A DNA stretch of 64,000 nucleotides, from assembly GCF_008632955.1 (NCBI RefSeq), contig NZ_CP043960.1, forward strand, positions 310,001 to 374,000. Reading direction: 5' to 3'. This document shows, in pieces, positions 8,790 through 17,049 of the stretch. This DNA is from Streptomyces tendae (GTDB taxonomy: Bacteria; Actinomycetota; Actinomycetes; Streptomycetales; Streptomycetaceae). Position 1 is the stretch's first letter; the number at the start of each line of letters is the position of its first letter. The position numbers and the translations under genes are program-made. The notes beneath the pieces are model-generated. The model was given only the letters and a program-made list of their open reading frames with translations. It made no database searches and was not told the origin of the DNA.

Positions 8790-9119
8790 ATGGAGAGCGG
8801 GTCGGTGGGGTACGCCCTTGCGGGGGATCATCGGTGTGATGCCGCGAGCACGGAGGAGCAGGCGGTACTTGTCATAGTCGTAGCCGCGGTTCGCGAACGG
8901 CGCAGCGGTCGGTGACGGGCCGCCTGTCCACCAGGCACGGATGCGTTCCCGCTGGTCAACAACACTGCAAGCGGTGTCCCGTGGCGGTCGGTGATCACAT
9001 GGTGCTGGCGGGCGCGGTCGACTGGCGCAGGACCGGTGTGATCGCCTTTTCAGACCCCGGGCATGCGAGCCGTCGATCGCGGCGTCGTCCATCTCCAGCG
9101 GTCCCACCGTGCGGAGTTC
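8790..9119 (-). mobile_element. IS5-family (type B) remnant, left piece
   Basis: The minus strand encodes scraps LEMDDAAIDGSHARGLKR, and FANRGYDYDKYRLLLRARGI with IPRKGVPHR, matching the relic at 24703-25585. The copy is interrupted at 9120 by the IS at 9123-9996 and resumes at 10000. Both outer ends are degraded. Confidence 0.7.
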
Positions 9120-9122
9120 AGT

Positions 9123-9996
9123 GAGCTTCTTCGAGATGGCCACCGATCAGGTGACTGCCTGCGAGCCGCAACGAGCGAGGCCCCCAGGGCTGTTGATCGA
9201 GATGTCTGACGTCTTAATCACGTTGCTCGGGGGCCTCGTTGGTCATGCATCCTGCCGCACTCGACCTGCCGCATGCACTCGTGGAGTGGGTCACCATGCT
9301 GATCGTCACCCGTGAGGGCGACCGGCGCTGCAAGCTCCGCCCGCCACAGCGCGCGATGGTGGCACTGGTGTACCTGCGTGAACACACCACTCTGGCGAAG
9401 ATCGCCGCCGGGTTCGGGATCAGCGAGTCCACCGCCCATGCCTACACCAGCGCGGTCATCGGCCTGCTCGCCGCACGTGCACCTGGCCTGCTCAAGACAC
9501 TGCGCGACCACGAACCCGACTTCGTCCTGCTCGACGGCACTCTCGCCGAATGCGACCGGGTCGGCGACGGCCGGGCCGACTCCTCCCACAAGCACCGGCG
9601 CCACGGCGTGAACGTGCAGGTTGTCACCGATCCCGGCGGCCGGCTGCTGTGGCTCTCGCCCGCCCTGCCCGGCCGCACCCATGACCTGACCGCCGCCCGC
9701 ACCCACCGAATCATCCGGATCTGCGAGCGCCAGGGCGTTCCGATCGTGGCCGATCTCGCCTACCAAGGCGCAGGACCGTGGCTGACCACGGGCATCAAGC
9801 GCAAGCCCCTGCAGGAACTGACCCCCACCGACAAGACCCGCAACCGTGCCCTGGCCGCAGCACGCGCACCCGTCGAACGCGGCGTCGCCCGCCTGAAGTC
9901 CTGGCGGATCTTCCGCAGGTCCCGATGCAGCCCCAACCGCATGACGTCAATCGCCAAGGCCGTCCTCACACTGGAGCTGCAACGCTGAAGAAGCTC
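9123..9996 (+). mobile_element. IS5-family insertion sequence, complete
   Basis: Inverted repeat GAGCTTCTTC at both ends, with AGT duplicated at 9120-9122 and 9997-9999. The host sequence on both sides rejoins into a type-B IS5 relic (compare ...AACTCCGCGAGGAGGATCTCG near 25250, written here in two parts), confirming the boundaries. Confidence 0.85.
9239..9988 (+). CDS. IS5-family transposase, intact
   Basis: About 249 residues from TTG 9239 (or ATG 9245). It shows [20 protein letters not shown], a helix-turn-helix at [35 protein letters not shown] (Asp), [13 protein letters not shown] (Asp) and [20 protein letters not shown] (Glu). All catalytic residues are present without frameshift, so this copy may be active. 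Confidence 0.85.
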   Translation: MVMHPAALDLPHALVEWVTMLIVTREGDRRCKLRPPQRAMVALVYLREHTTLAKIAAGFGISESTAHAYTSAVIGLLAARAPGLLKTLRDHEPDFVLLDGTLAECDRVGDGRADSSHKHRRHGVNVQVVTDPGGRLLWLSPALPGRTHDLTAARTHRIIRICERQGVPIVADLAYQGAGPWLTTGIKRKPLQELTPTDKTRNRALAAARAPVERGVARLKSWRIFRRSRCSPNRMTSIAKAVLTLELQR

Positions 9997-9999
9997 AGT

Positions 10000-10178
10000 G
10001 AGGAGAATCTCGTGCAGAGCCGCACGGTCATCCGTCGCCAGCCGGCCCGGATACCGCCGCAAGGGCAAGCGAGGAGGGAGTGGCGGGGCGACACGTTCTT
10101 ACAGATCATCAGGCACAAGATCATCCGATACCGAATAACCCTGCCGCCCACCAGCCCAACTGCCAAGCCCTTGAATCG
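10000..10178 (-). mobile_element. IS5-family (type B) remnant, right piece
   Basis: Continues the interrupted relic: GAGAATCTCGTGCAGA, CAGATCATCAGGCACAAGAT and GCCCAACTGCCAAGCCCTTG correspond in order to the sequence near 25255-25560. Large internal parts are deleted. It ends where the MerR relic begins. Confidence 0.65.
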
Positions 10179-10179
10179 A

Positions 10180-10442
10180 ATGCCCTTGCTGGACTCCGCT
10201 CAAGAAGTCGGTGCCAGGGCACTGAGGGCTCGCCGCCTCGGCCAAGCAGGGCAGCATGGCCCTGATGATCTCAGTCGTCAGGCTGCATCCAGCAAGCTGC
10301 GAATCGCGCAATCCTCGCGACCTGGGATTCCTCGCAGTTCCAGCACTCGCCCTCCTCGCGCCTCGGTCGCAGGAAGCCCTGCTCTTCATGGTTCCGCTCG
10401 ACAGCTACTAATTGATCCGCACCGCAACTCCTTGACGACAAT
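10180..10442 (-). pseudogene. MerR-family regulator relic, divergent from the OYE gene
   Basis: Minus-strand sequence preserves GCSLTTEIIRAMLPCLAEAA and CPGTDFLSGVQQGHS, equivalent to the C-terminal half of MerR 1. Upstream, out of frame, lie recognisable traces of the EEQGLL...RREE wing region and a start region reading VKELR just inside the operator. Several indels and stops make it non-functional. Its layout (MerR facing away from OYE across a shared operator) is probably ancestral. Confidence 0.75.
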
Positions 10443-10467
10443 TTGCCTTCTCATATATGTCAAGGTT
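10443..10467 (+). promoter_or_regulatory. MerR-type operator copy b, between MerR relic and OYE
   Basis: Carries TTGCCTTCTCATATATGTC followed by AAGGTT, the same dyad as the other copies with a variant centre. It lies about 78 bases upstream of the OYE start codon and directly abuts the decayed MerR start. Confidence 0.6.
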
Positions 10468-10544
10468 GGAGGATGGTGTGGCCACCGCGTCCGCGGAGCT
10501 CGAGGTGAGCAACGGCCCCCAGTTTTGACCTGTAGGAGATCCGC

Positions 10545-11633
10545 ATGTCCGTTACTGAATTGTTCGAACCCCTCACTCTCCGTCACGGTCCGGCGATGAG
10601 GAACCGATTCATGCTGGCGCCGCTCACGAACCAACAGAGTGAGAGTGACGGTTCCGTGTCGAAATTCGATCAGGACTGGATGGAGCAGCTCGCGCAAAGC
10701 GGCTACGCCTTGATACAAACCGGTGCCGCTACAGTCGAGGCCAGCGGAATTGCATATGAGCGGCAGTTGGGCATCCACTCCGATGAACATCTGTCCGGGC
10801 TGACACAGATGGCCAACGTGATCCGCACCGGAGGGGGTCTTTCCGCGGTGCAGTTGCATCACGCCGGGCATCGGGCCAGTCCAGAATTGGGGGGAGTGCC
10901 GGCTCCGGCTTCCAGCCTCACGCTTCCGGGCGTCATGGCGCTGACAACGGACGAGGTAGAGCGAATCCGTGACAGCTTCATCGCCGCAGCGAGAAGGGCA
11001 GAGCTGGCGGGCTTCGACGGCGTCGCGCTCCACGGCGCTTTCGGCTGGATCCTCTCAGAATTCATGTCCCCTCTCTTCAACAATCGCACCGACAAGTACG
11101 GTGGTAATACCGAGAACCGGGCTCGCCTCACGATCGAGGTGATCGAAGGAATTCGCAGGAAATGCGGCCCGGACTTTCAGATCGGTTGGCGCTTGTCAGT
11201 CGAGCGATACGGGCTGCGTCTGGAGGAGCTGCGTGAAATAACCGCTGAGATTCTCGACCGAGAACTGATCGACTACCTCGACCTGGCCCTGTGGGACTCA
11301 GCCCAGATCGTGCGAGAGGGAACCTTCAGCGGGCAGACAATGCTCAGTATCTTCACGAGCCTTCCCCGGAAGGGTGTACGGCTGGGAGCCGCAGGAAAAA
11401 TCATGAGCGCCCAGCGTGCAGGGCAGCTATTGGATGAAGGTTGCGACTTCGTGCTGATCGGTCGTGCCGGAATTCTCCAGCGAGACTTTCCCCTGCAAGT
11501 AAAGAAGAACCCAATGTATGAAAGCCCAGAGCTGCCGGTCAGGGCGCAGTACCTGCGCGACGGAGGAATGAGCGAGTTCTTCATCAACCACATGAGGGGA
11601 TGGCCGAGCTTCGTTCAGCGATTCAGCGTGTGA
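10545..11633 (+). CDS. OYE-family NADH:flavin oxidoreductase with altered active site
   Basis: A 362-residue TIM-barrel flavoprotein, ribosome site TAGGAG. The N-terminus is ELFEPLTLRHGPAMRNRFML with APLTN, the substrate/FMN segment is VQLHHAGHR (Gln103, His105), followed by HGAFGWILSEFMSP, NNRTDKYGGNTENRARL, IGWRLSVERYG and VLIGRAGILQRDFPLQVK. Classical OYEs have H-x-x-H/N-G-Y in the HGA block, with Tyr as proton donor and the second His/Asn anchoring the substrate carbonyl. Here these are Phe166 and Trp168. FMN-binding residues look retained, so it should bind FMN and perhaps reduce or isomerise an unusual substrate. Regulated probably by MerR through the upstream dyad. Confidence 0.9.
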   Translation: MSVTELFEPLTLRHGPAMRNRFMLAPLTNQQSESDGSVSKFDQDWMEQLAQSGYALIQTGAATVEASGIAYERQLGIHSDEHLSGLTQMANVIRTGGGLSAVQLHHAGHRASPELGGVPAPASSLTLPGVMALTTDEVERIRDSFIAAARRAELAGFDGVALHGAFGWILSEFMSPLFNNRTDKYGGNTENRARLTIEVIEGIRRKCGPDFQIGWRLSVERYGLRLEELREITAEILDRELIDYLDLALWDSAQIVREGTFSGQTMLSIFTSLPRKGVRLGAAGKIMSAQRAGQLLDEGCDFVLIGRAGILQRDFPLQVKKNPMYESPELPVRAQYLRDGGMSEFFINHMRGWPSFVQRFSV

Positions 11634-11758
11634 GCTGAACCCCATATCGGGGACTACACCTCCAGCCCGGCATTCGCTCCCACAGTGCGACGGGTGCCGG
11701 CAAGTGGACCGGACCCCGTCGCCAGGGCAGCACACAGCCCGGTGTGCCGGGCGGCGGA

Positions 11759-12437
11759 TCAGGAGGTCAGTCGGAAGGACTGGGACGCCGAGCCGGAGCA
11801 GCTCTGCTGGGAGAGCTTAGCCCCGTTGGCGGTGGAGGAGTCGTCCACCGCGAGGCACTTCTGCTGTGCCGTGCCACGAAGCGGTACTCCCCGGAGTCGA
11901 GGGACTCGGCACGCCACTGCTGGTTGGTGCCGCCGACGTAGTCCCACAGGTGCACCCGTCCGCGGTCGCGCCCGAACCGCCGTCCACATCCCAGGACTTG
12001 CTGTTGTGCTGGTTGACGACCTTGTAGTAGCCGTCGCCGGTGGAGCGGAACTGCCACTTCTCGTTCGCGCCGTCACCGCACGACCACTGCTGGAGGAGGG
12101 TGCCGTTGATGGTGCCCCAGTCGGTGGCGTCCAGGCAGGCACCGCTGTTGGTGTTCGCCACTCCATACCAGGCGATGGTGTCGATCGGGCCCGTCGGTTC
12201 ACCGCCACCGGACAGATTCCACACGAAGGTCGCGACCGCTCCGGCGGGCAGGGTGTAGGCGAGGGAACGGCCGTTGTCGGTGAGGGAAAAGCGCTGGGTA
12301 CCGCCGGTGTTCACCACGTAGGCGACACGCGTGCCATCCGGGTTCTGGAACGAGACGTTTCTGGATGCCGCCGGAGCCTTGGTCCTTGCCGGTGTCGTAG
12401 ACCTGCTGCTGGGCGGAGGGATTGCCGCCGTAGCAGT
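11759..12437 (-). pseudogene. 3' remnant of a GH30-like glycoside hydrolase with ricin-B lectin domain
   Basis: From the IS border leftward the frames give NPSAQQQVYDTGKDQGSGGI, NVSFQNPDGTRVAYVVNTGG and SLAYTLPAGAVATFVWNLSG, the C-terminal beta-sandwich of GH30-type enzymes. These are followed by a ricin-type beta-trefoil (IDTIAWYGVANTNSGACLDA, LLQQWSCGDGANEKWQF, TNQQWRAESLDSGEYRF) and a final SASQSFRLTS stop. At least three indels separate the pieces, and the catalytic domain is missing, removed at the IS junction. A secreted polysaccharide hydrolase once, now dead. Confidence 0.7.
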
Positions 12438-13321
12438 GAGCGTTTTCAGCGTTGCCTCTCCGGGGTGAGGACGGCTTTGGCGATGACGCTCATGCGGTTG
12501 GGGCTGATGCGGGATCTGCGGAAGATCTGCCAGGACTTCAGTCGTGCCATACCGCGTTCGACGGGTGCACGGGCCGCGGACAGGGCCCGGTTCGCGGTCT
12601 GCTCGATGGGTGTGAGTTCGCCGCCTGGCGGGCGGCGCTTGGCGGTGGTGACCCAGTCGCCGGCACCGATATAGGCCATGTCGGCGAGGACGGGGATGCC
12701 CTGGCGTTCGCAGATCCGAAGGATCCGGTGGGTGCGGGCGGCTGTCAGAGCGTGGGTCCGGCCCGGGAGTGCCGGCGACAGCCAGAGGATCTCCCCGCTG
12801 GGATCTGTGACGACCTGCACGTTCACCCTGTGCCGCTCGTGTTTCGAGGAGTTGTCGGCCCTGCCGTCGCCGACGCGGTCGCACTCGGCGAGCGTGCCGT
12901 CCAGGAGAACGAACTCCGCATCATGTGCGCGCAGCGTCTTCAGCAGGCCCGGTGCCCGCTCGGCGAGCAGGCCGGTAACCGCGGTGACGTAGGCATGGGC
13001 GGTGCCGACGGATATCCCGAAGGCGGCGGCGATCCGGGCCAGGGTGTCGTGGCGACGCAGGTACACCAGTGCGATCAGCGCCCGCCGGTGCGGCGGGAGC
13101 TTGCAGCGGCGGTCACCTTCACGGGTGACAATGAGCATGGTTACCCACTCGACCAGGGCGTGAGGCAGTTCGAGTACGGCAGGATATGGAACCAACAGGG
13201 CTCCTGTGCTGCTGAGTTGAGGCGTCGAACACCCCCCTCAACGGCACCGGAGCCCTGTCCGTTGCGCACCCCGAGCCCACACCGCACCGTCACCCGATCA
13301 GTGGCCACTCTGAAAACGCTC
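12438..13321 (-). mobile_element. IS5-family insertion sequence with mismatched flanks
   Basis: Both ends read GAGCGTTTTCAG inward. Unlike the copies at 9123 and 15351, the 3-bp flanks differ (AGT at 12435-12437, ACT at 13322-13324), and the two sides are unrelated genes (GH30 relic, MerR stub). This suggests recombination between two copies or an adjacent deletion rather than a single clean insertion. Confidence 0.8.
12446..13195 (-). CDS. IS5-family transposase, intact
   Basis: A 249-residue protein, about as long as the copy at 9239 and clearly related. Start TTG gives [20 protein letters not shown]. Motifs: [18 protein letters not shown] (helix-turn-helix), [18 protein letters not shown] (Asp), [14 protein letters not shown] (Asp), [20 protein letters not shown] (Glu). 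No interruption seen. Confidence 0.85.
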   Translation of the reverse strand: MVPYPAVLELPHALVEWVTMLIVTREGDRRCKLPPHRRALIALVYLRRHDTLARIAAAFGISVGTAHAYVTAVTGLLAERAPGLLKTLRAHDAEFVLLDGTLAECDRVGDGRADNSSKHERHRVNVQVVTDPSGEILWLSPALPGRTHALTAARTHRILRICERQGIPVLADMAYIGAGDWVTTAKRRPPGGELTPIEQTANRALSAARAPVERGMARLKSWQIFRRSRISPNRMSVIAKAVLTPERQR

Positions 13322-13337
13322 ACTGCTCGATCCTCAT
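13322..13337 (-). pseudogene. MerR-family gene stub (first codons only)
   Basis: ATGAGGATCGAG on the minus strand is the characteristic MRI(K/E) start of the MerR genes here. It lies the expected distance from operator copy c, and the IS at 12438-13321 follows immediately. The rest of the gene was lost with the rearrangement at that IS. Identification depends on these few codons plus context. Confidence 0.45.
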
Positions 13338-13357
13338 CACAACTTCGTATCAGCGTC

Positions 13358-13382
13358 TTGCCTTCTCACTGATGTTAAGGTT
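13358..13382 (+). promoter_or_regulatory. MerR-type operator copy c
   Basis: TTGCCTTCTCACTGATGTT followed by AAGGTT, nearly identical to copy d. It lies between the MerR stub and the hypothetical gene at 13449, in the same divergent arrangement as copy b. Confidence 0.6.
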
Positions 13383-13448
13383 GGAAGCTAGTCTAGTAAC
13401 AGTGCTGGAGAGTCAACCCATTCCAATTTTTTAGGGGGTACAGCACAG

Positions 13449-14483
13449 ATGCATCGCGTTCAGCCGCTTGCTAACGGCCTGCACACAGACCACCCAGTTC
13501 CCGGACTGCCCTTCATCGACGACAGTCACATTCCGGTCGATGACCCCACTGCCGTGGAAGCCATCGCTCGTCGAGAAGAAGGTGGTTCGAGGGGACGTTG
13601 GGAGCAAATGCCCGAAGCTGAAGGGGCTTGGATCGCCTGCACAACAGACCCGATACGCCAAGACCTTGCATGGGTCATACGTCACCACCCTGAGCACGGC
13701 CGCACGATTCTGCTGGTTCGGGACAAGGACGCTGTGATATGGCACAGCAGCTGGAGAGGCCCCAAACTTCTATTTCGACAGGGTGGATATTGGTGGGACG
13801 GCACCACCTGGTACCGACCAGACCAGTCATGGGACGCTGCTTGTAAGAACTTCTACCACAGGCCGGTCGAGGACGCAGCCACCGTCACAGCCGCAGATCT
13901 ACTAGACGAGAACTCTCAGCTCAGCGGCGTCCGTCTGTTGAGCGTCTCCGAGTTCGACCTCAAGGCTGCGCCACCGGAATCGTGGAACAATCACCTGGCC
14001 CTGTGGGCGTCACTACGAGCCGCCGACACACGGCCCCTCTCGCAGTGCGTAGTACGACTCTCCGCACCGGAGCTCGCCGCCGACCAGCTCATTGGGGTAC
14101 CAGAGATGTCGAAGATAGGAAACATAGTAGCTCCAACGCTGCGCGCCTACATTGCCCGAGTTCAGCGCGAAATGCCACCACCCCAGGTGAAGGCCAATGG
14201 CCGAAGTCTTTGGGCCCGTACCGTCGCCAACGACTGGGCAGAGGCACGTGATTGCTCCCACAAAAACGCGGTCGAGGAACTCAGCTCCAGCGATGGGAAC
14301 TTGAATCCTGTCAACCCGTCTGGACAGGAGCTGTCCAGCTCGAATCTTCGCTTCCCTACCGCCTGTCTCCATGAACGCCGCCGGGCGCACGTGTTTGTCA
14401 ACCCAGCTGGATTGGACCTGTCCAGCTCGAATCTTCGCTTCCCTACCGCCTGTCTCCATGAACACCGCCGGGGCGATCGATAG
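13449..14483 (+). CDS. Hypothetical protein with a C-terminal 29-residue tandem repeat
   Basis: A 344-residue soluble protein, start ATG behind AGGGGG. I do not recognise a family. Notable segments are WIACTTDPIRQDLAWVIRHH, LLVRDKDAVIWHSSWRGP and GGYWWDGTTWYRPDQSWDAA, rich in aromatic residues. The last 60 residues hold two copies of a 29-residue unit (N-P-x-G-x-x-LSSSNLRFPTACLHE), encoded by an 87-bp tandem duplication, so the native C-terminus may be extended. No signal peptide or membrane segment. It lies under operator copy c but may simply have been brought there by IS activity. Confidence 0.65.
   Translation: MHRVQPLANGLHTDHPVPGLPFIDDSHIPVDDPTAVEAIARREEGGSRGRWEQMPEAEGAWIACTTDPIRQDLAWVIRHHPEHGRTILLVRDKDAVIWHSSWRGPKLLFRQGGYWWDGTTWYRPDQSWDAACKNFYHRPVEDAATVTAADLLDENSQLSGVRLLSVSEFDLKAAPPESWNNHLALWASLRAADTRPLSQCVVRLSAPELAADQLIGVPEMSKIGNIVAPTLRAYIARVQREMPPPQVKANGRSLWARTVANDWAEARDCSHKNAVEELSSSDGNLNPVNPSGQELSSSNLRFPTACLHERRRAHVFVNPAGLDLSSSNLRFPTACLHEHRRGDR
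14311..14472 (+). repeat. 87-bp tandem duplication, two units
   Basis: Two units start 87 bases apart; a 46-base core (from CTGTCCAGCTCGAATC to CTCCATGAAC) is identical in both and flanking bases are similar. The unit length is a multiple of three, so the duplication stays in frame at the end of the hypothetical gene. Confidence 0.85.
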
Positions 14484-14499
14484 CCGGTAGTATCAGCTG

Positions 14500-14695
14500 A
14501 AAGCTGGCGGCAGGTCCTGCTCGCGCTCGCCCGCCTGCGCCAGGTCACCCGTACACGCATCGGAACCACGATGGCCTATGGGTACATCGTCGAGGCCGTG
14601 GAAGTCCTGGCCGCGTACGCTCCTGCCTGGCGGAAGCAGTACGGACCGCACCGTCGAAGGCATTCGTAGTGCTGGACGGGAGGCTTCCTGCCGAC
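14500..14695 (+). mobile_element. Small transposase scrap (IS5/HARBI1 type)
   Basis: The frame reads GRQVLLALARLRQVTRTRIG and TTMAYGYIVEAVEVLAAYAP, resembling the pre-catalytic helical region of IS5-like transposases. It breaks off before any catalytic motif and joins the next relic. Confidence 0.5.
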
Positions 14696-14734
14696 CGTAA
14701 GAAACGTGCATCGGGAGTGTAGTTGGCTGCTGGC

Positions 14735-15347
14735 ACGTCAGGGGCGGTCTTGCCCGAGATCGCCGGCTTCGGCATATCCGTCGGCACTGCCCACGCCTAC
14801 GTCAGGGCCGTCGTCCAGCACCTGTCCGGAAGGACACCCGGTCTCCTGCGGGTGCTGCGAGAGACCGATCTTGACGTCCTGCTCGACGGAACACTTGCCG
14901 AGTGCGACTGCGTCGGCGACAGCCGGGCGGACTTCTCGCAGAAGCACCGCCGTCACGGCGTGAACGTGCAGGTCGTCGCAGGTCCCGCGGGCAATCTGCT
15001 GTGGATCTCGCCCGCCCTGCCCGGCCACACCCATGACCTGACCGCAGCCCGCACCCACCGCATCATCCGGATCTGCGAGCGCCAGGGCGTTCCCGTTCTT
15101 GCCGACCGCGCCTACATCGGCGCCGACCCCTGGGTGACCACACCCATTTGACGGCTTCCCGGCCGGGACCTCATCGCGACCCAGCAGACGACCAACCGGC
15201 ACTGTCAGCGGCACGAGCACCGGTCGAACGAAGCATCGCGAGACTGAAGTCCTGGCGAATCTTCCGCAGAGCCCGCAACAGCCCCAACCCCATGACCGTC
15301 ATCGCCGCAGCCATCCTCACCCTGAAGTGTCAACGCTGAAAACGCTC
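14735..15347 (+). pseudogene. IS5-family transposase relic
   Basis: Related to the copies at 9239 and 12446 but lacking the first 45 residues. Present are [56 protein letters not shown] then a TGA in place of Lys. A one-base deletion follows, after which [20 protein letters not shown] resumes. The right end CTGAAAACGCTC is retained and is followed by AGT, which is also the left target duplication of the next IS. Confidence 0.8.
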
Positions 15348-15350
15348 AGT

Positions 15351-16247
15351 GAACCTCTTTCATCCTGCGCTGGAGTGTGAAACAGGCTGGTCAGAGGGCG
15401 TAGTGACGAAGCAGGGCCCCTCGTCGTTGGCGTGGTGATTCCACTCAGCACACCGGCGACCGAAGGGGCCCTGTTGGTTCCGTATCCTGCCACGCTCGAC
15501 GTCCCGCACGAGCTCGTCGAGCATGTTGCCTGGCTGCTGTACGAACACCGCCGCGTCCGCAACACCCGCTGGCGGAAGCTCGGCTGCTTCAAGCAGGCGC
15601 TGCTCACGCTGGTCCACCTGCGCAAGAACGAGACGTTCTCGCAGCTCGGAGCCGGTTTCGGGATATCCCAGGCCACCGCCTGGCGGTACGTCGACGAGGC
15701 CCTGGACGTTTTGGACTCCTGGGCACCCGGCCTCCATGAAGCCCTCACCGGCCTCGGTGAGGGCGACCACGTCATCGTTGACGGCACCCTGATCCCCACC
15801 GACCGCGTCCGCGCGGACGAGCCGTACTACTCGATGAAGCATCGCAGGCACGGCATGAACGTGCAGGTCATCGCACGGCCGGACGGAACCCCGCTGTGGT
15901 TCTCCCGCGCGACGCCGGGCCGCACCCATGACCTGACCGCCGCGCGTGCCCACAGCATCGTCCAGGCCTGCCTGACCCGGCAGATCCGCGTCCTCGCGGA
16001 CCGCGCCTACCAGGGCGCCGGCGCCACCTTCCGCACCCCGTACCACCACCACAGCGAACAACCCGAGCACTACCTGCAGTTCAACCGCGACCACGCCCGA
16101 CTGAGGGCTCCGGTAGAGCGCGCCTTCGCGCAGTTGAAGTCCTGGCGGCTGCTCCGGCGAGCCAGATGCTCTACCCGCCGCATCGGCACCATCGTCCAAG
16201 CCGTTCATACACTGCTGACCTGCAACTATTCAGGATGAAAGAGGTTC
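15351..16247 (+). mobile_element. IS5-family insertion sequence, complete
   Basis: The ends GAACCTCTTTCATCCTG and its inverse are flanked by AGT at 15348-15350 and 16248-16250. It lies between the relic on its left and an OYE remnant on its right, which it may have disrupted. Confidence 0.85.
15432..16238 (+). CDS. IS5-family transposase, intact
   Basis: A 268-residue protein of a subgroup different from the 9239 copy. Motifs: VPYPATLDVPHELVEHVAWL, FSQLGAGFGISQATAWRYVD (helix-turn-helix), HVIVDGTLIPTDRVRADEPY (Asp), RVLADRAYQGAGATF (Asp), APVERAFAQLKSWRLLRRAR (Glu). Uninterrupted and possibly active. Confidence 0.85.
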   Translation: MVIPLSTPATEGALLVPYPATLDVPHELVEHVAWLLYEHRRVRNTRWRKLGCFKQALLTLVHLRKNETFSQLGAGFGISQATAWRYVDEALDVLDSWAPGLHEALTGLGEGDHVIVDGTLIPTDRVRADEPYYSMKHRRHGMNVQVIARPDGTPLWFSRATPGRTHDLTAARAHSIVQACLTRQIRVLADRAYQGAGATFRTPYHHHSEQPEHYLQFNRDHARLRAPVERAFAQLKSWRLLRRARCSTRRIGTIVQAVHTLLTCNYSG

Positions 16248-16250
16248 AGT

Positions 16251-16665
16251 GACAAGCACCTGCCAGGACTGACAGAGGTGGCCAACTCAATTCGCGAGGG
16301 CGGCGGCTTGTCAGCGGTCCAGCTTCACCACGCGGGGCATCGCGCGAATCCCTACTTTGGAGGGGTACCCTCGCCCGCCTCCAGCCGCACGTTGCCCGGC
16401 ATCTCCGCGTTGTCGACAGCAGAGGTGGAGCGCATCCGTGACAGCTTCATCGCAGGCGCGAAGAGAGCCGAGAAGGCCGGGTTCAACGGCGTCGCAGTCC
16501 ACGGCGCCTTCGAGTGGCCGTGGGAGAGCGAGATCATCTGGTCCTCTCACCCTCCACCAAGCAGCTGACGCGCTCGCCAAGGTCGGCGACATCTGGCAAC
16601 GTTCAATCGAGCGCTCGGGGACTCCTACACGGTCAGGCGGCATCAGCGGATGGTGCACCTTGGGA
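16251..16665 (+). pseudogene. Deletion chimera: OYE middle fused to alpha/beta hydrolase end
   Basis: The frame first reads DKHLPGLTEVANSIREGGGL, VQLHHAGHRANPYFGGVPSP and VERIRDSFIAGAKRAEKAG, then FNGVAVHGAFE, the same segment as residues 87-166 of the OYE at 10545. At 16512 it jumps into sequence matching the hydrolase at 80-880 (bases GTGGGAGAGCGAGAT, VGERDHLVL), and bases near 16595 resemble that gene's last codons. So an OYE-hydrolase operon once stood here and lost its middle. The 5' part is cut by the IS at 15351-16247; the end runs into the opposing MerR gene. Confidence 0.8.
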
Positions 16666-17007
16666 CACAGCGCTCAGATAGTTGTCTAGAGCATTGATGT
16701 TCTGCGTCAGTATGGTTACGCGTTCCTGCAACCGGTCTCGTTCTGCTGCGATCCGGCGAACGAACTCAGGGTCGTCATATTGGGAGCACGCTGCGGCACC
16801 CAGGCATGGGAGAACCTCCCTGATGATCTCCGTGGTAAGCCCAGCCCCGAGCAGGCCGCGAATCTGCTCAACCCGCTCCACAGAAGCTTCGTCGTAGCGG
16901 CGATAGCCATTCTCTTCACGACGCGGGGTGATAAGACCCTGCTCTTCGTAGTAGCGCAAAAGGCGGGTGGATACACCGACCCGCTCCGAAAGCTCCTTGA
17001 TCCTCAT
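16633..17007 (-). CDS. MerR-family transcriptional regulator 2
   Basis: A 124-residue protein from ATG 17007, ribosome site GGGAG (the frame opens two codons earlier at a GTG). MRIKELSERVGVSTRLLRYY, EEQGLITPRREENGYRRYDE and LTTEIIREVLPCLGAAACSQ parallel MerR 1, with an extra cysteine in the tail. It faces the chimera tail to tail, and its own start lies beside operator copy e. Effector unknown. Confidence 0.9.
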   Translation of the reverse strand: MRIKELSERVGVSTRLLRYYEEQGLITPRREENGYRRYDEASVERVEQIRGLLGAGLTTEIIREVLPCLGAAACSQYDDPEFVRRIAAERDRLQERVTILTQNINALDNYLSAVSQGAPSADAA

Positions 17008-17024
17008 CGTCACTCCCTGTCACC

Positions 17025-17049
17025 GGCAATCACACGGATGTGAACCTTT
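17025..17049 (-). promoter_or_regulatory. MerR-type operator copy e, upstream of MerR 2
   Basis: On the minus strand AGGTTCACATCCGTGTGATT precedes MerR 2. It shares the ACAT-nn-GTGTGA core and distance with copy a (TTGACATTAGTGTGAA) but is the most divergent of the five. Confidence 0.45.

Noticed and set aside
11817-12884. 355-codon minus-strand frame spanning GH30 relic and IS
   Set aside because: It mixes the antisense/out-of-frame transposase with the GH30-ricin remnant across the IS border; not a gene.
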